Source of the DNA: Daucus carota subsp. sativus
Lineage: Eukaryota; Streptophyta; Magnoliopsida; Apiales; Apiaceae
Length of the DNA: 64,000 nt
Reading direction: 5' to 3'
NCBI RefSeq assembly: GCF_001625215.2
Contig: NC_030384.2
Coordinates: 29,810,527 to 29,874,526, forward strand
The notes beneath the pieces were generated by a model, which saw only the letters and a program-made list of their open reading frames with translations, had not been told where the DNA came from and ran no database searches. The position numbers and the translations under genes are program-made. Every line of letters begins with the position of its first letter. Within the stretch, counting starts at the first letter, position 1. Below, in pieces: positions 1 through 11,554 of the stretch.

Positions 1-132
1 AAATACTGCTACAAAATAATTGAAGATATTAATGTTATACAGATTTTGAGCAAATAAGAACCTTCTGCTTTTCTATACTAATTTTGCTAAGCAATTCTAC
101 CTTGCCCGTGTAAACTTACCTTTTTTTAATAG

Positions 133-3100
133 AGTATTCAGATAACAGAGGTTTTCATTCAGCTATTTTGCCAGAGGAAAACGAGTCAGCTCGTAGTGCG
201 GCTGGAACAAATTCTGGGAAAAGATCGTATACACTATATCGGGGTCATTCCGGTCCCGTATATTCTGCTGCATTTAGTCCTTTTGGGGATTTCCTCCTGT
301 CATCTTCATCAGATTCAACAAGTATGTTCAACAAATTTCTTCTGAAATTTATATGGTTATACCAATATGCTACAGTTTTGGTTATAGTTTAAGCTTATTT
401 ATACATAAATGGTTTTCACATATCACATGTAATTTTGAAATTACAAAGTGAAAAAGGGGTATATCTTATCTCTTTCTGAGTTTTTCCTGTGGAAATATAA
501 ATTATAATTAATCTATATTCATGTACATTTTAGTATATATGAAGTTCTAGTAATAGTTTAATCTTTTATTATCTCAATGAACAACCAAGGAGTCATTTAT
601 TAGGCAGTTGTGAGTTATCATGTTTCTAAATCAATTGAAATGCAATTTTGATTTATGTATATTGTATATTGTAGAAGTTATGTTAAAACTGAAAATAAGG
701 GGCCTATTTAATGGGTGTAAGGAATTGCCATTTCTGTGACCAATGTTATAATTATGTTGCATAATGTTCTCATGCAGTTCGGTTGTGGAGCACCAAGTTA
801 AATGCAAATCTTGTTTGCTACAAGGGTCATAATTACCCAGTATGGGATGTCAAGGTAAGAATTTGTACTTTGTTCTTCAAATTCCTTATAACCATACTCC
901 TAGTCCATCTGCTTTCTTTTATATTTGAAATAATAAAATGGATATTTAATTTAGTAGAGTTGGTAAAAGCAATATTTGCTGATGTATCAATCAATTATTA
1001 TATATAACAATTGCTCGAGTTTCATTTAATTCATAGTTTGTCAGTTTTCTCGTGCCTGGAGTCTGACTTATCTTGAAATAAGGCCTCAACCTCTCTGCAT
1101 TTGTGACAGTTATGCAGACTCTTCTTAGTCAGCCCTCGTCCCCTGGTTTTGAAAGATTGAATAGAGATTAAGTAACTTTATCAATCTGATCTTCACCAAG
1201 TTACCTAAATGCTGGCTGTAAAACAATGCCTCTAAATTTTATATTTCGGAACAGAATGCAAATGCTTTCTTCATTGACTTTCATGTTTCTGGAAGTATGT
1301 TCTTGTGATTTAGTATAGAAATGAATTATTCAATAATGGAGGTAGACATTATAGTCTTTACAACATTCTCACCACATAAGGTCAGAGGAATTCTTAGAGA
1401 TTGGTAAAATTCCGTGAAAACCAATTTGTAATGTTGGAATTTAACATGCGGAAGTATTTTAGCAGATCTGGTGAAATTATTCGGATAAATGAAGGTGGTA
1501 ATATATAATTTTACTTAATGATCTTTACTCTTGTCAGTAAACTCCATGCCCACATCACACGACCTGATTCACTTTTACTTTTAACACTACCTTCAGTTCA
1601 GTTGGACGAATACATAAACTCATGATGAGAAAGTGCGAGAGAAAATTGGCTAAAGCCTTTATTTTTATTTGATTATAAGGCTAAATTGTTATTTGCAAAG
1701 TTTTTATTGGTAAGAGATTAGTTGCTACTTAACTGTAAAACACAAATTTTTGTGGGATTATAAATTTATAGGTTGATATGGAGACAAAGATTCCCACTTA
1801 GCATTCTGACAAAGAAGAGCACTCTCGACTTTGAGTATAATTACAGTTTTTCTGACTGATACAAAAACCGTAAAAAATTGTTGGTAAACTAAATGTTTGA
1901 TATGACAATATTACCAACACACCAATGAGGTTTTTTTTTCTTTCTAATATCTGGAAATTAGCTGTCTGTCCATGTGGGATGTCCCAACTCTCTTAATAGA
2001 TTACTGAACTTTACACAACAATATGGTCCTGACTCCTGACTGCAGCCTATATTATCATTCCAACTGACTCTTTAGTTTCTATTACTCACATTCCTATATC
2101 CAACAGGTTATACAAAGACATTAACGAATTGGCTTTCTAATCTTTCTCATATTTGAATGCAGTTTAGTCCTGCAGGACATTATTTTGCTAGTGCCTCGCA
2201 TGATCGAACTGCAAGAATTTGGTCAATGGACAGAATACAGCCTCTTAGAATCATGGCAGGGCACTTGTCTGATGTTGATGTGAGTATTTTACTAGATGTT
2301 TGGTTTATGGCACCCATTCCATATATAGTAGTCAGCGACACCCATTCCAATTATATATATTAAGTAACTGGAGCCATGTTTTGTAGTGCCAATAAAGCCT
2401 TGATCTATAATCTTTATTATCTTACATCTATAGATTATAGCATGGGTTCACAAAGTATGTTTCATATGCATGTCATCAATATATTGATTTGGAACACAAG
2501 TCTGCCAATCCATATGAACATGCCATGTCATTGTGTACATATGTGAGGCTCCAGCATCATTCTAAGCTGTATAAATTTTGAGTGCATTCAAGCTAAAACA
2601 GGCTATAAATGTACTTCCAGTGTGTGCAATGGCATGCGAATTGCAACTACATTGCAACCGGATCAAGCGATAAGACTGTTCGCTTATGGGATGTACAGAA
2701 TGGAGAGTGTGTCAGGATTTTCATTGGCCATAGGAGTATGATCTTATCTTTGGCAATGTCACCTGATGGTCGATATATGGCATCTGGGGATGAAGATGGA
2801 ACCATTATGATGTGGGATTTGTCTAGCGGTCGTTGTGTTACTCCATTAGTCGGTCATTCTACCTGTGTATGGACACTTGATTACAGGTCAAAATCCTCAA
2901 CTGACACCATTCTTACTGTTTTGTTGTACATTTCACTTTGAAGAGGGAAAAAGGTGATTTGAATTATTAATCTTATAGTCCACTTAGTTTATGACATCTC
3001 TATACATATTTTCAGTTGTGAGGGTTCACTTCTTGCATCCGGTTCTGCTGATTGCACTGTAAAACTCTGGGATGTGACGTCGAGTACAGCAAGGGTGCCA

Positions 3101-3449
3101 AAATCAGAAGAGAAGTAAGCAACTTTTAAATACATATTTGCTCTTTCCAGTATGTTCTTTAGTTACTATGAAAAATTGCAGACATTTATACTCTATATTA
3201 TATACAACCAGCAAAACCGGAAGTACTACAAACAGGCTTAGATCCCTCAAGACCCTGCCTACGAAATCTACACCAGTCCATGCATTGAAGGTGATATAAG
3301 AATATTTATTATTCGAAAGTTTGGTTCGGTGTTACCTATGTTACAAGTCCCTTAAACTTTTATTTGCTATTTCCTGTCATGAACAGTTTTCTCGAAGAAA
3401 TCTCCTCTTTGCTGCTGGACCTATATCTGCAAATGGGTCAACTTATTGA
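133..3449 (+). CDS. TAF5: TFIID subunit 5 (TAF5), WD40-repeat half, 5' end off window
   Basis: TAF5 is a scaffold subunit of general transcription factor TFIID, acting in the nucleus at RNA polymerase II promoters. The visible exons read 133-321, 778-854, 2163-2279, 2621-2886, 3016-3114, 3212-3290 and 3387-3449; all joins keep frame and use GT-AG. The translation gives consecutive WD40 blades with typical GH...WD spacing: LYRGHSGPVYSAAFSP, CYKGHNYPVWDVKFSP, MAGHLSDVDCVQWH, FIGHRSMILSLAMSPDG and LVGHSTCVWTLDY, then GSADCTVKLWD. A non-WD tail ends in AAGPISANGSTY. The N-terminal LisH and NTD2 parts and the first blades lie left of the window. The first visible exon could begin at 133 or 135, since two AG sites are adjacent. 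The family call is firm, because blade sequences such as ASASHDRTARIWSMDRIQP are diagnostic for plant TAF5. Confidence 0.93.
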
Positions 3450-4127
3450 TCTAGTTGAGACGTGAAGTACCTGCAAATTTTCGGATATGAATGGTTTCTG
3501 TTTGGGATATGGCAACTCTATAGTGGTATCTAGACTTGCAAAACTCTGAAGAATATCTGTTAATGTACATGGATTTAGGCGATGTCAAACAGGTCGCTGG
3601 ATTTGTATCTGGTTGTCCTAAATCTGTATCCATTTAATTTTATTGGATTCCGATTCGGGAAATTGTAGATATCTTCAAGTTTAAGTTAAATTTATTTATT
3701 GAAAATGTTGGAGATGTTCTTATGTATTTAATCTGTTAATTTTTCATTTGTTGTATAATGAATCACTTCCATTCCAAAATTGCTAGCATTTAGTCGGTTA
3801 ATTTCTTATATGTTGTACAATATAAACCAAGTTCATGCTAAAATATTATATAAATGTTAAATTGACATTTTTAATCAATATTTATGTGTATTATACTATT
3901 ATATAATAAAAATAAAATAAAATAAAATATAGTATTGAAAGAGACTATTGATAGTATAGCCATCTTTAAATAATTAATTATATAAAATTAACACTTATTT
4001 CAGTACAAAGTTAAAACTATTTTTAATTACAGAAGATGGATTCTATTATTATAAAAATATCATCCAACATTTATACACATGGGTCAAAAAACTTGTCTTA
4101 TGAATCCTTTTCTCATATCAGGTAAAG

Positions 4128-4308
4128 GGGTCTTTTTAGTGCGTGTCCACTAACAACTATTTTTTATTGAGTGGAGAATTTTTATTGGTTAATAATTTTT
4201 GTGCATGTGCAGGAGGTCATGATTATTAATGAGTTTTAACCAATAGAATTGTTTCACCTACTCAAAAAGTGGTTATTGTGTGCACATGGGCACATATTAG
4301 AAAATCGA
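4128..4308. repeat. imperfect palindromic (MITE-like) repeat, about 180 bp
   Basis: The left arm around 4138-4190 (TTTAGTGCGTGTCCACTAAC, then ATTGGTTAA) is matched in inverted form by the right arm around 4232-4305 (TTAACCAATAGAA, then GTGCACATGGGCACATATT). The arms are diverged and I see no clear target duplication. It is best described as a probable small foldback MITE. Confidence 0.4.
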
Positions 4309-4511
4309 TATTATGAATCATTTTCTACTTTTAAACTACGTAAAAATATTTACAACAAAATTAGATTTATTAGTTTAATTTAAACATTGAAAGTACTATT
4401 GTTTCCCAACAAGTGTATTTTAAATGAATGTTTATGTTCACCGCTCGTAAACATGTGAAAAACATTCATGAGATGTCGAGCTCTTGGCATTCCCACGTGA
4501 TCCTTCTTACG

Positions 4512-4899
4512 GGATGAGTTGATTATAATCGTTGGTTAAATTAAACATACAAAATATTATGTAAAATTTATTGAATCTGTAAGACATCGTGCTTCGATAG
4601 TATTGAGCCTATTGGTTATATTGATTGGCTATAATTTTAAAATAGTATGTTATTAATATTTAGATTTTTATAAATAGAATATATCAGTTTAATATGATAA
4701 TAAATAATGTGTAATCTTTCTATAGATTTTCTATAAGCCTGAAGAGTTTCGACAAAGTTAGTTATCCATAGGAGGTTGACTGAAATTATAGATAAGGGTC
4801 GGTGTTGTTGGAGCGCGATTTTTGACGGAATTGACTATATTTTTTAATTATGATATACCAACTCAATGAGGTCTTCATTGTTCATTGTTGGAGATGCTC
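4512..4899 (-). mobile_element. PIF/Harbinger-like MITE, diverged copy
   Basis: The stretch aligns end to end with the reverse complement of the MITE at 33920-34314. Shared blocks include TATGTAAAATTT, AATAGTATGTTATTAATATT, AGAATATATCAGTT and TCCATAGGAGGTTG. The right end keeps the TIR GTTGGAGATGCTC at 4887-4899, while the left TIR has decayed. It is a non-autonomous element without coding capacity. Confidence 0.7.
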
Positions 4900-5746
4900 T
4901 CACCGCCCCACTTAAAAATCCAAAAATCACCTTTAAATTGATGCTTTAATTACGAAGATTACCGGCAACTTGTTTGTTAGCACTGTTTCCGAACAAGATT
5001 TACAACAGCTTTCTGAGCGATCTTACTTTAATTAATTTTTTGACTCAATTGAAGTTTAACTTTGATATTTTTTTGGTGAAACACTCTAAAATTCGATCTA
5101 TAGCAAACATATGAGTTTTAAGTCCGCAACCTAAAATTATTTTCGACGGTAAACAATGTCTTATATCCAATTTAGCAAATTGACCTTTTTTGTTTAGCAT
5201 ACTACTTCTAGACAACACAGTTGCAGCTACAAGAAGGACAAAATAAGTTCTAAGCTTTGCTCAAACATCTTGATTTGATCCCTAATACTAGTCCTTCTAT
5301 TCGAACTGGGCTAATAGTCTGGCATATGATTCTGATCTAGCACTTTACTCAGGCCTTAGGTTCCCTTAATACAAATTTAAATAATTGATAAATCAATTAA
5401 GCAGGCTGCATGATCTACTAGGAAAAATATGATCCTTCTTATTGTGATTATCAACAATCAACACTAACCTAATATTCTGATGCAGAATTCATTCACAAGG
5501 GTGCTTAATGAGAAGTTAAAAGTAGAGATGTCCAATATGTTTGTTCAAATTATCTATTGCATGTATGGTATATACACGAAATGGATAATAAATCCAAACC
5601 TCACAGATCTTGGTTGTTTCAACAGCTAGCTGTTGATCACAGAAGAGAAGTAAAGACACTATGGCCTGTACCAAAGAAATCGTATGGTTTCAGTTTTTGT
5701 GACAATAGTAATAGAAAATTGCACTGTAAGGTGTTGAGAGCATAGT

Positions 5747-8648
5747 TCAGCGATAAGAGGGTGGCTGAAATTTCCATGTAGTGGAAGAGAATCCTGATGA
5801 TGCTGCTGTAGATAACAACGGCAAGGGGTTGACCACACCAAGGTTGTTTCTTTGCCATTCCCAGTTAGAGATTCCATGTGAAGGAACAACTTGGGCTTCC
5901 ATATTCTTCATTGCTGTCAACTGTTAACAGAAAGATATGTCCATCAATGAAGATCAATGAATATTCATATTTAAATTTTGTGGTTATGGTTGTAGGAAAT
6001 CTCTGTTGGTCAAGGTTTTGTAACTCCTGCAATTAAAGACATAAGCTAGCAGTTTATCTTGTTGATTTTTTAAATGAGATGCGTCACCTCATGGCCTGGT
6101 GCCAAACCAGAATGATTAACAGGCCAGGAGGGAATATAGTGGGGAGTTTCTCTACCAGAAGGAGCAGGAGCAAGGGTCTCAACCTAAATACAAGAAACAT
6201 AGTTGGGGACATTAGCTCTAGAGATTATAATGAAATTTGTAAATCACATAGCACTTGAGCTGGATAACACGAACTTGGAACAATAAATTCAAGACTATTT
6301 CTGGGAAAAATAATCTAGAACAGGTTACCTTGGATCTTTTTGCACCAGACAAGTGATATGATGGATCATGGAGGCAAATATTCCTAACACCGTCATTTCC
6401 TCTTTGATTATTGGAGGGAGGAGAAATCCAGAGGCCAAGGTCCAGATTATGGTGTGCATCTGCAGAGTCTGCCCATATAAAGGAGCACACATTGTAGAAC
6501 TTTTGACGTAGAAACTATTCACACCAAGAAACATTATAGATAGCAAAACTAAATTTCTGTACCCTGATTATTGTTTGCCACACAAAAATTACCACCATAA
6601 GTGCTGGGCTTTGAATTTGTCGCTGCTGCAGTTGCATTACATTCAACAGCTGCTTGATTACAAGCCCTGGATCAGAAATTGAACATGCATATTTTGTTGG
6701 AGTAGGAGATAAATAGATAAAGCTCTAGACCTTAAGTCACAAGCAATATCAACTTATATGGCAAGATACTGCAGATCCTATCTGACTACCATTATTTACT
6801 ATACAGATACCTTTCATCAAGCAGTGTAATCATGTACATGCATAGATAACAACTAACAAGAGCAATTACAAGATGCATGCAGGTTTAGTGTCCATAATGC
6901 TACCATTAGATTATAGGTGCACATCACATATGCAACAAAATGTTAGACAGGCTAGTTCAAAGGAAAGTAAGAAACATATAGTTATAATTTCAGTAGCAGT
7001 AAACTCACTGTTTCCCAAGAAACTGATCCATTTGAGTTCCCCATCGACCATTTTTATGCAAAGTTACTCCTCTGTATTTTGAGCTACCCCTAGACAATCC
7101 ATTGCTCTGGCGACGAAGTATCTGGACAAACTCTTCTTTCGTCATGTCCTTTGTCTACAAATAAATTTCAGCCGTGACATATATACCCAAATTAGATTTT
7201 ATAAGACAAATAAATAATCCATCAGAAGCTGTGATATATTAAGAGAATCACCTGTTTAAGATCATCATCATAGTCAGTAGCACTAAAATTAATATCAGCA
7301 TCAGGCCCCCGGAACTTAACAGCAGCCCGATCATAAGCCCTTTGCCAAGAAATCCACAGAACTCAAAACACTAGAAAAATTTTAACTAATACAAAATGTA
7401 GCTATAGAACTTGGTTTGTAAATAAACTCAAACCTAGCTGCAGCATGAGCAGTGTCAAATCCACCTAAAACAAATCAAGCACACAAAGCACCATCAGCTT
7501 AACGGTAAAAGCCCCTTACTGAACACAAAACTTATAACCGTTTTAAATCAAATTGCATACCTAAATAAACTTGCTTTCCGCAATCCCTGTTATATAAAAA
7601 CCAAACACACTAACACACATCAGCAATTATTTCAGCAATAATTCAATAGATTCCAATGCAAAATAACATTCATCTCAAAAATTAAACAATAAGTCAGAAA
7701 GTCTCAACATATCTATATATATACACCACACACACAGATTGCAGCTAGTCTGCTCCGTTAATATCAGTATACACACACACACATTGCAGAGAGTCTCTCT
7801 CTCCCTCCCTCCCTCCCTCCCTCCCTCCCTCTCTCTCTCTCTCTCTCTCCCTCTCTCCCTATCTATCTCCCTATCTATCTCTATCCCCCCTCCCCCTCAG
7901 TACTGTGCGGTTCTCTCCCTCAATAGTGTAAACTGCTTAGCGAAATTACACACACAAAGTGCGGTTGACTAATAGACACATTCAAATAAACTATACACAG
8001 CTGACAGCTCGTTATCATAATCTTCTACACATACACGTGCTCACTTAACTTATAAAAAATAATCACAAAAACAGAAATAATTAAATACACACACATTTCA
8101 CAAAATCAAAACACACACATTCCCTATACATCATACCAGATATGTGACTCCCAGCGACCAGTCCTTCGATAAAACGTCACGCCACGATACTGGGAGCTCC
8201 TCGACCGCGGTCCTCTCCGACTCTTCTTCATCCTCGCCACCGGAACCTCCTCCGTCACCGCCGCCTTCCGATCCTCAAAAACTCTCATCATTCTACTCTC
8301 TCCACCGCTAACCGACAAATTCAACCACCGCGACTCAATCTCATCACTCATCTTCTCCATCTCATCTCCTTTCTCCGGAAACAGCTGCCTCGTGATCAAC
8401 TCCACCGATCTCACGGACTTCAATTCGCGTCTCTCGAAGTTACAGCACGACTCTCCGGTGTTCTCGCCGATGTTCTCTCCCGGAGCTTCTTCGGCGACGT
8501 TGAACACCGAGGAGATTGAAGTGCCGGAGTCCTGCCGGCGCGGCGTGCTCGATAAGAACAAGTGATGATGACGATGATCCTCCACTTCATCGCAATTCGA
8601 GTCGGTTGAGAGCTCGTGAGTTGCCTCGTTGACATTGAGATCGAACAT
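5747..8648 (-). CDS. AP2-type transcription factor of the SMZ/SNZ/TOE group, miR172 target
   Basis: Predicted nuclear repressor of flowering of the euAP2 group. Exons in transcript order: 8648-8137, 7586-7561 (26-nt microexon DCGKQVYLG), 7464-7434 (31-nt microexon [10 protein letters not shown]), 7339-7252, 7154-7009, 6666-6563, 6468-6329, 6183-6088 and 5920-5747. All joins stay in frame and give 438 aa. The N-terminus MFDLNV is EAR-like. A first complete AP2 domain follows a basic [17 protein letters not shown] stretch. The second domain is partial: [11 protein letters not shown]...FLGKQ joins directly to [11 protein letters not shown], so the YIYLGLF-type core is absent. Other family marks are [12 protein letters not shown] and, near the end, [12 protein letters not shown] over the miR172 site. 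An in-frame ATG at 8669 would add MRIHRAE. As I recall, the partial second domain fits SMZ/SNZ. Exon 4 has a weak acceptor tract, so that join is the least certain. Confidence 0.88.
5788..5808 (-). promoter_or_regulatory. miR172 target site in the AP2-like coding sequence
   Basis: On the plus strand the 21 bases contain AATCCTGATGATGCTGCTG, which nearly equals miR172 itself, so the minus-strand mRNA is its complement. Against the miR172 sequence I know, pairing is complete except for one G:U pair and two mismatches at the miRNA 3' end. The site encodes AASSGF within the TAASSGFSS segment, the usual place in this family. Cleavage or translational repression by miR172 is inferred from family knowledge. 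Confidence 0.93.
7793..7896 (+). repeat. CT/CCCT-rich low-complexity tract in AP2-gene intron 1
   Basis: The plus strand shows runs of CT, six or more CCCT units and TATC units. In the minus-strand pre-mRNA this reads as GGGA/GA repeats with several GGG runs one base apart. A CACACA run lies just upstream, near 7772-7782. Confidence 0.95.
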
Positions 8649-8737
8649 CTCTGCGCGATGTATTCGCATAGACTTGTGTATGTATAGGTGTATAGAACTG
8701 AAGACGTAGAACAGAAAAGCACATACACTGTGTGAAA

Positions 8738-8812
8738 CAGAGAGAGAGGGAGGGAGGGAGGGAGATAGAGAGAGAGAGAGAGGGGGAGAGAGAGAGATAG
8801 AGAGAGAGATGG
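8738..8812 (+). repeat. GA/GGGA-rich tract in AP2-gene 5'UTR
   Basis: The plus strand has GAGAGA runs with GGGAGGGAGGGAGGGA near 8748-8764 and further GAGA blocks to about 8810. In the transcript it is a CU-rich 5' leader lying 90-165 nt before the start codon. CT-rich leaders are common in plant regulatory genes. It also offers GAGA-repeat sites for BPC-type factors on DNA (inference). Confidence 0.9.
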
Positions 8813-8864
8813 GACGTGAAAAATGTGATTGGAGCCTAAAGAAGGAAGAGGATCTAAAAAGATA

Positions 8865-9166
8865 CTCCCTCCGTCCCAAAAAGAGTGAGCTGGTTTGACT
8901 TTCACGGAGATTAAGAAAAATGTAGTAAGTTTAGTTGAAAAGTGGGTAAAATGGTGGGACCTACCAATATTTAATAATAGATTTGAGATAGTGGAGGAAG
9001 ATAGTGGGTGTAATAGTGTTTATATTATTATAGAAAAGAGATAGTGGAAGAAAGTAGTGGGTGTAATAGTAGAAAGTAGTGCTCAAAAATAGTAAGTATT
9101 GTAGGTTCATTCTTTTTGGGACGTCCCAAAAAGGAATAAGGGTCACATAAAATGGGACGGAGGGAG
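8865..9166. mobile_element. Stowaway-type MITE, complete, upstream of AP2-like gene
   Basis: The termini are CTCCCTCCGTCCCAAAAAG on the left and the inverse TGGGACGGAGGGAG on the right, flanked by TA at 8863-8864 and 9167-9168. This is the Stowaway (Tc1/mariner) TIR and TA target duplication. The 302-bp interior has short tandem AGTAGTGGGTGTAATAGT units and no ORF of note. It lies about 217 bp upstream of the AP2-like start codon, so it sits in or beside the promoter. It belongs to the same family as the element at 14055-14357. Confidence 0.92.
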
Positions 9167-10084
9167 TAGTTGGTATCAGATTTAAAAAATGAGTGTGGTT
9201 GGTTAGCTTTGTTTTTATTCTTGTATTATTTCCATTTCGAGGAAGAAAGTACCATTGTACTAGTAACATTGTTTACTCTCTTTACCTAATTCAGTAATCT
9301 ATCTTCATCGTTTATATAATTAAATTTAACTAAAATGAAAAGTAATGAATTGTGATGATAATATAATTATGCAAAATTATATGGACCAACACCGCCACGC
9401 CAATGTTGGACCAATGATGAGTAGTGAAATTTAATTAAAATGAGATACAAATAATATATACAACAAAAAAGTTGATATAATACAAGATTTACCAATATCA
9501 CATATGTTGTACCAAAATCTTAAGACACAAGTCATTTTTAGAAAGCTATAATTATTAATTTTCTTTAACATAAATATAGTTTTCATCTCTATATACATTA
9601 AATTTTTACACGTTTTTTAGAGTATTAACTGTATAGTAATGTTAACATCTTTAATATTTGTCTTGAATAAAAATATCAAATTTGTACATTGATCGAAAAC
9701 AATAATTTTAAATATATGATTGATGCATTTAAAATTTTGTATCTAAGAATTAAACACTAAGTATTTGAATATTTGAAGAGAGAAATTAATTCTTACACAA
9801 AGTTTGGCCAGTAAGAAGAGTTAAGTATCGTTTGTAAGAATAACCCAATATCACTAAAATATTAAATTTAATCCTTCAAAGTATATTGAAAGTAAGGTTG
9901 AATAAATATTATGATAGGAAATATCCTCAAAACTAAATTTAGGAGATTATTTAGAATTTATTTTATTAAAAATGGTTGGTGAGCAAACCTTGAGGAGCAA
10001 TAATGAAAGTTGATAGGACTCCACCTTTATGTCATTCTTGGAGTGTTGCAACAAAAAACCTGTACCCTACATGAGTAGGGTTCA
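9167..10084. other. AT-rich spacer
   Basis: No gene, RNA or clear repeat was found here. It is AT-rich intergenic DNA between the Stowaway element and the GGCATGCC element. Confidence 0.5.
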
Positions 10085-10451
10085 TGTCACAGCGGCACGG
10101 GCATGCCAGATTGGGCATGCCAGACTGGGTCCATTTGGCATGCTTTTTTACTAATTTTTTATATAAATAATAAAATTTATATAAATATTATATCTTATAA
10201 ATATTGAAAATTTTAAATATAGTCCAACTTCATAGTTAAATATTAGATAAACTACTAATATAAGTTAGTATTGTACTAAGTTCGGTTCTTAATATTTACT
10301 AGCTTTTGTTATATTTGTAAGTGCACTTTAGTATCAATCCTGTAATGATGCAGCAATTTTTGCTATATTTAATGGAAAATGGCATGCCATTTGGGCATGC
10401 CTTTTTGTAAAATACATGCCTATAGGCATGCCAGTGAGAACTGCCGTGACA
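10085..10451. mobile_element. candidate non-autonomous DNA element with GGCATGCC iterations
   Basis: The stretch begins TGTCACAGCGGCAC and ends, inverted, with TGTCACGGCAGT. Next to each end are several copies of GGCATGCC or GGGCATGCC, three on the left and four on the right, with an AT-rich centre. The flanks carry a near-identical direct repeat, TGTACCCTACATGAGT at 10061-10076 and TGTACCCTATACATGAGT at 10452-10469, possibly related to the target site. I cannot assign a superfamily. Confidence 0.55.
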
Positions 10452-11307
10452 TGTACCCTATACATGAGTCCTCAATCCTGATATATACACATCTCCCTTC
10501 AATTTTTTTCCTACTATTAGAACGACAATGGCGACTTTCGTCTTTTCTAGACTATGTTATAAAAGTGTTCTTATGTGAGCCGGAAATCTGATCTGCAATT
10601 ACGTAGATTTTTAGGATGCATGATCTCTCATTTCATTGTCGAGGATAATCATGCTTAATATAATAGAGGGAGAGTTTTTTGAAAAACAAGAGTCATGTTG
10701 GGAGAGTGTTTATTTAACACAGTGATTTGGAATTAAAAAAAATTCTTTGTAGATTTGAATGAGATATACTTACATTTTTATGAAAGTGGAAAATTACAAT
10801 ATAATCCAAGAACAAGTCCAAGAAAGTATGTCATAAATTAAAATTTAAGAAAGACATTTAAATTAAATGATGTTTCCCAAGACATCTAAAAAGTGTTTGA
10901 GACATCAGAATGCATACCCTCAAACATTTCTATCAACATAAAATTAGATTCTTTTCATTTCAACATAATTATCTTCTCTCTTTTTATTTCTCTACAATAA
11001 TAATTCAAATATATTATTATTTTACTAAAAAGACATAATAATAAGATATATTGTTGGAGTTAATATATTAAAATATGTTTTGATCACCAAGACACTCTTT
11101 TTTCTTATACTTACATACATTTGCTAGATCATTATTGAAGTTGCTCTGATATATAAGTTCTTGTAATAAAGAACAATTTTTGATTGTTAGATTCTAAAAT
11201 TTACATAAAAGGATACATAAAAATTATTTAAATTATACATTTTTATAAATCGAAGATTTTTTGAATAATATTTTTAATTTAACTATGTAACCTTAGTTAA
11301 AATGATA
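10452..11307. other. AT-rich spacer
   Basis: I see no supported gene or structured element. Short ORFs here lack family resemblance. Confidence 0.5.
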
Positions 11308-11554
11308 CTCCCTCTGTCCCATTTAATTGTATACGTTTCTTTTCAACTGCTCGACACGCATTTCAATGCTCTTATAAAATATAGTTCCGTAACTTATTTT
11401 TGATTTTTTTTTTCTGAATAAAAATATAACATCCAAACTTTAATTCAGAAAAAGAAAATTTTAAAAATAAATTACACAACTACATTTTATAAGAGCATTA
11501 AAGTCCGTGCCACGTCCCCGTCCCCAATGTATGATATTCAGGGGGCGGAGGGAG
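11308..11554. mobile_element. Stowaway-type MITE (second family), complete
   Basis: The left TIR CTCCCTCTGTCCCAT and right GGGGGCGGAGGGAG are flanked by TA on both sides (11306-11307 and 11555-11556). The interior has the ATAAAATATAGTT / AACTACATTTTATAAGAGC foldback also seen in the copies near 21.2, 23.5, 39.3 and 46.6 kb. It is 247 bp and non-coding. Confidence 0.85.

Larger units (their letters stand above)
3450..5746. other. spacer between convergent TAF5 and AP2-like genes
   Basis: No gene is seen. The first few hundred bases are the TAF5 3'UTR with AATAAA-like AT-rich sequence near 3900. The stretch holds a short inverted repeat near 4130-4310 and a PIF-like MITE at 4512-4899 (own entries). 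From 4900 to about 5500 it is AT-rich and featureless to my reading. The last few hundred bases are probably the 3'UTR of the minus-strand AP2 gene. Confidence 0.6.

Noticed and set aside
6001..6050. Possible extra AP2-gene exon reading [10 protein letters not shown]
   Set aside because: It has an acceptor but no GT donor before a frame conflict. Joining 6088 directly to 5920 keeps frame and family sequence.
8420..8905. 161-aa [21 protein letters not shown]..
   Set aside because: It is a second frame over the AP2-like leader repeat and exon 1. Its low-complexity SLSL stretch comes from the CT tract.
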